From NCBI GenBank assembly GCA_021846145.1, contig JAJZCJ010000157.1:1-7564 (forward strand): a DNA stretch of 7,564 nt, written 5' to 3'. The stretch comes from Bacillota bacterium. Lineage in GTDB: Bacteria; Bacillota; Bacilli; Alicyclobacillales; SLC66. Shown piece after piece: positions 6,858-7,564 of this stretch. The position numbers and the translations under genes are program-made. How positions within the stretch are numbered: the stretch's first letter is position 1; each line of letters starts with the position of its first letter. The notes under the pieces were generated by a model, which had not been told where the DNA came from, did no database searches, and worked only from the letters and a program-made list of their open reading frames with translations.

Positions 6858-7564
6858 TTAGGCACGCGGGTGCGCAGATTCATAAACTTTTACCAGATGC
6901 TCGCGTGCAGTATGAGTATAAATTTGTGTAGAAGACAAACTTTGATGACCTAACAATTCTTGCACAACGCGTAAATCTGCGCCACCTTCCAGCATGTGTG
7001 TGGCAAATGAATGCCGAAATGTGTGGGGCGAAATGTGCTTATTTAACGCTACCGCCTGTACATACAGTTCTATCATCCTTCGCACTGACCGATCGCTCAG
7101 CCGAGTTCCAAGATGATTAACAAAAAGCGCAGGTTCATTAACTTTGGCCAAATGCGCTCTCGATTTTTCCAAATACGCTTCAAGTGCAATTTTTGCACCA
7201 AGACCAAAAAGCACGATTCTTTCCTTATTGCCTTTTCCCACCACGTATATGACGCCTGTATCCACTTGAAAACTGTCCACATTCAACTGCACACATTCAG
7301 ACACGCGGATTCCTGTGGCATAAAGTAGTTCTAACAACGCACGATCTCGAAGACCCAGCGATTTCCCCAAATCAGGAGCCGCAAGCAATTCATTCATTTC
7401 CTCAACATACAAGAACGCTGGCAAACGTTTATCCAGACGAGGCCCATGAATATGTTGTACTGGCGTTGCATTCATCTTGCGAGTGCGCATCATAAATCGA
7501 TAAAACATGCGTATGGCACTTAATTGTCTGGCCATCGACGATTTACTTAATTTTTTATCATAAA
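6858..7564 (-). CDS. xerC: Tyrosine recombinase XerC (CodV), 5' end outside window
   Basis: XerC works with XerD at the dif site to resolve chromosome dimers. The visible 234 residues cover the end of the core-binding domain and the whole catalytic domain; roughly 65-70 N-terminal residues are off the window, judged from the usual length near 300. The frame stays open past ATG 7535: it continues as YDKKLSKSS before MARQLSAIRMFYRF, the normal XerC helix, so 7535 is not the start. The catalytic residues are all present: Arg in LLYATGIRVSE, Lys in VGKGNKERIV, HxxR in SPHTFRHSFATHMLEGGADL, His in LGHQSLSSTQ and the nucleophile Tyr in IYTH. The neighbours hslV-hslU-codY match the codV position in B. 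subtilis, which favours XerC over XerD. The gene probably starts the operon ending with codY; its promoter is not in the window. Confidence 0.95.
   Translation of the reverse strand, partial: YDKKLSKSSMARQLSAIRMFYRFMMRTRKMNATPVQHIHGPRLDKRLPAFLYVEEMNELLAAPDLGKSLGLRDRALLELLYATGIRVSECVQLNVDSFQVDTGVIYVVGKGNKERIVLFGLGAKIALEAYLEKSRAHLAKVNEPALFVNHLGTRLSDRSVRRMIELYVQAVALNKHISPHTFRHSFATHMLEGGADLRVVQELLGHQSLSSTQIYTHTAREHLVKVYESAHPRA

Noticed and set aside
7097..7328. Open frames of 61 and 71 codons inside xerC on both strands
   Set aside because: They overlap the conserved catalytic domain of xerC in other frames and show no support of their own.

Overview
The window is a stretch of core chromosome from a Firmicute of the Bacilli type. 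All ten protein genes lie on the minus strand and read, from high to low coordinates, xerC (5' end cut off by the window edge) - hslV - hslU - codY - flgB - flgC - fliE - fliF - fliG - fliH (3' end cut off by the other edge). This is the gene order of the Bacillus subtilis codV-clpQ-clpY-codY operon followed by the start of the fla/che operon, and each product aligns well from memory with its B. subtilis counterpart. I see no insertion sequence, prophage, CRISPR array, tRNA or rRNA.

There are two functional blocks. Positions 4106-7564 hold housekeeping and regulatory genes: a chromosome-dimer tyrosine recombinase, the two-part HslVU (CodWX/ClpQY) ATP-dependent protease, and the global nutritional repressor CodY. 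Positions 1-3968 hold the proximal flagellar genes: rod proteins FlgB and FlgC, the rod/MS-ring adaptor FliE, the MS-ring protein FliF, the rotor switch protein FliG and the N-terminus of the export regulator FliH. Genes within each block are packed with gaps of 4-26 bases or short overlaps, so each block is probably co-transcribed. The only sizeable intergenic region, 3969-4105 (137 bases), separates the blocks. It has a perfect TATAAT box facing flgB and no recognisable terminator after codY.

The most informative unusual feature is compositional. The parts of the flagellar proteins that lie outside the membrane (FliE, FlgB, FlgC and the large outer domain of FliF) contain very few charged residues, about 4-12% D/E/K/R by my count. 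The cytoplasmic protein FliG is about 30% charged, and the cytoplasmic tail of FliF itself about 28%. This fits a cell living in acid, such as an Alicyclobacillaceae-type acidophile; that placement is inference. Other points worth a look are a diverged ligand pocket in CodY, a Bacillus-type N-terminal extension with Ser2 on HslV, and a run of seven G at the fliG/fliH junction where loss of one G would fuse the two genes. I found no undescribed system; this is a conserved locus with some local peculiarities.
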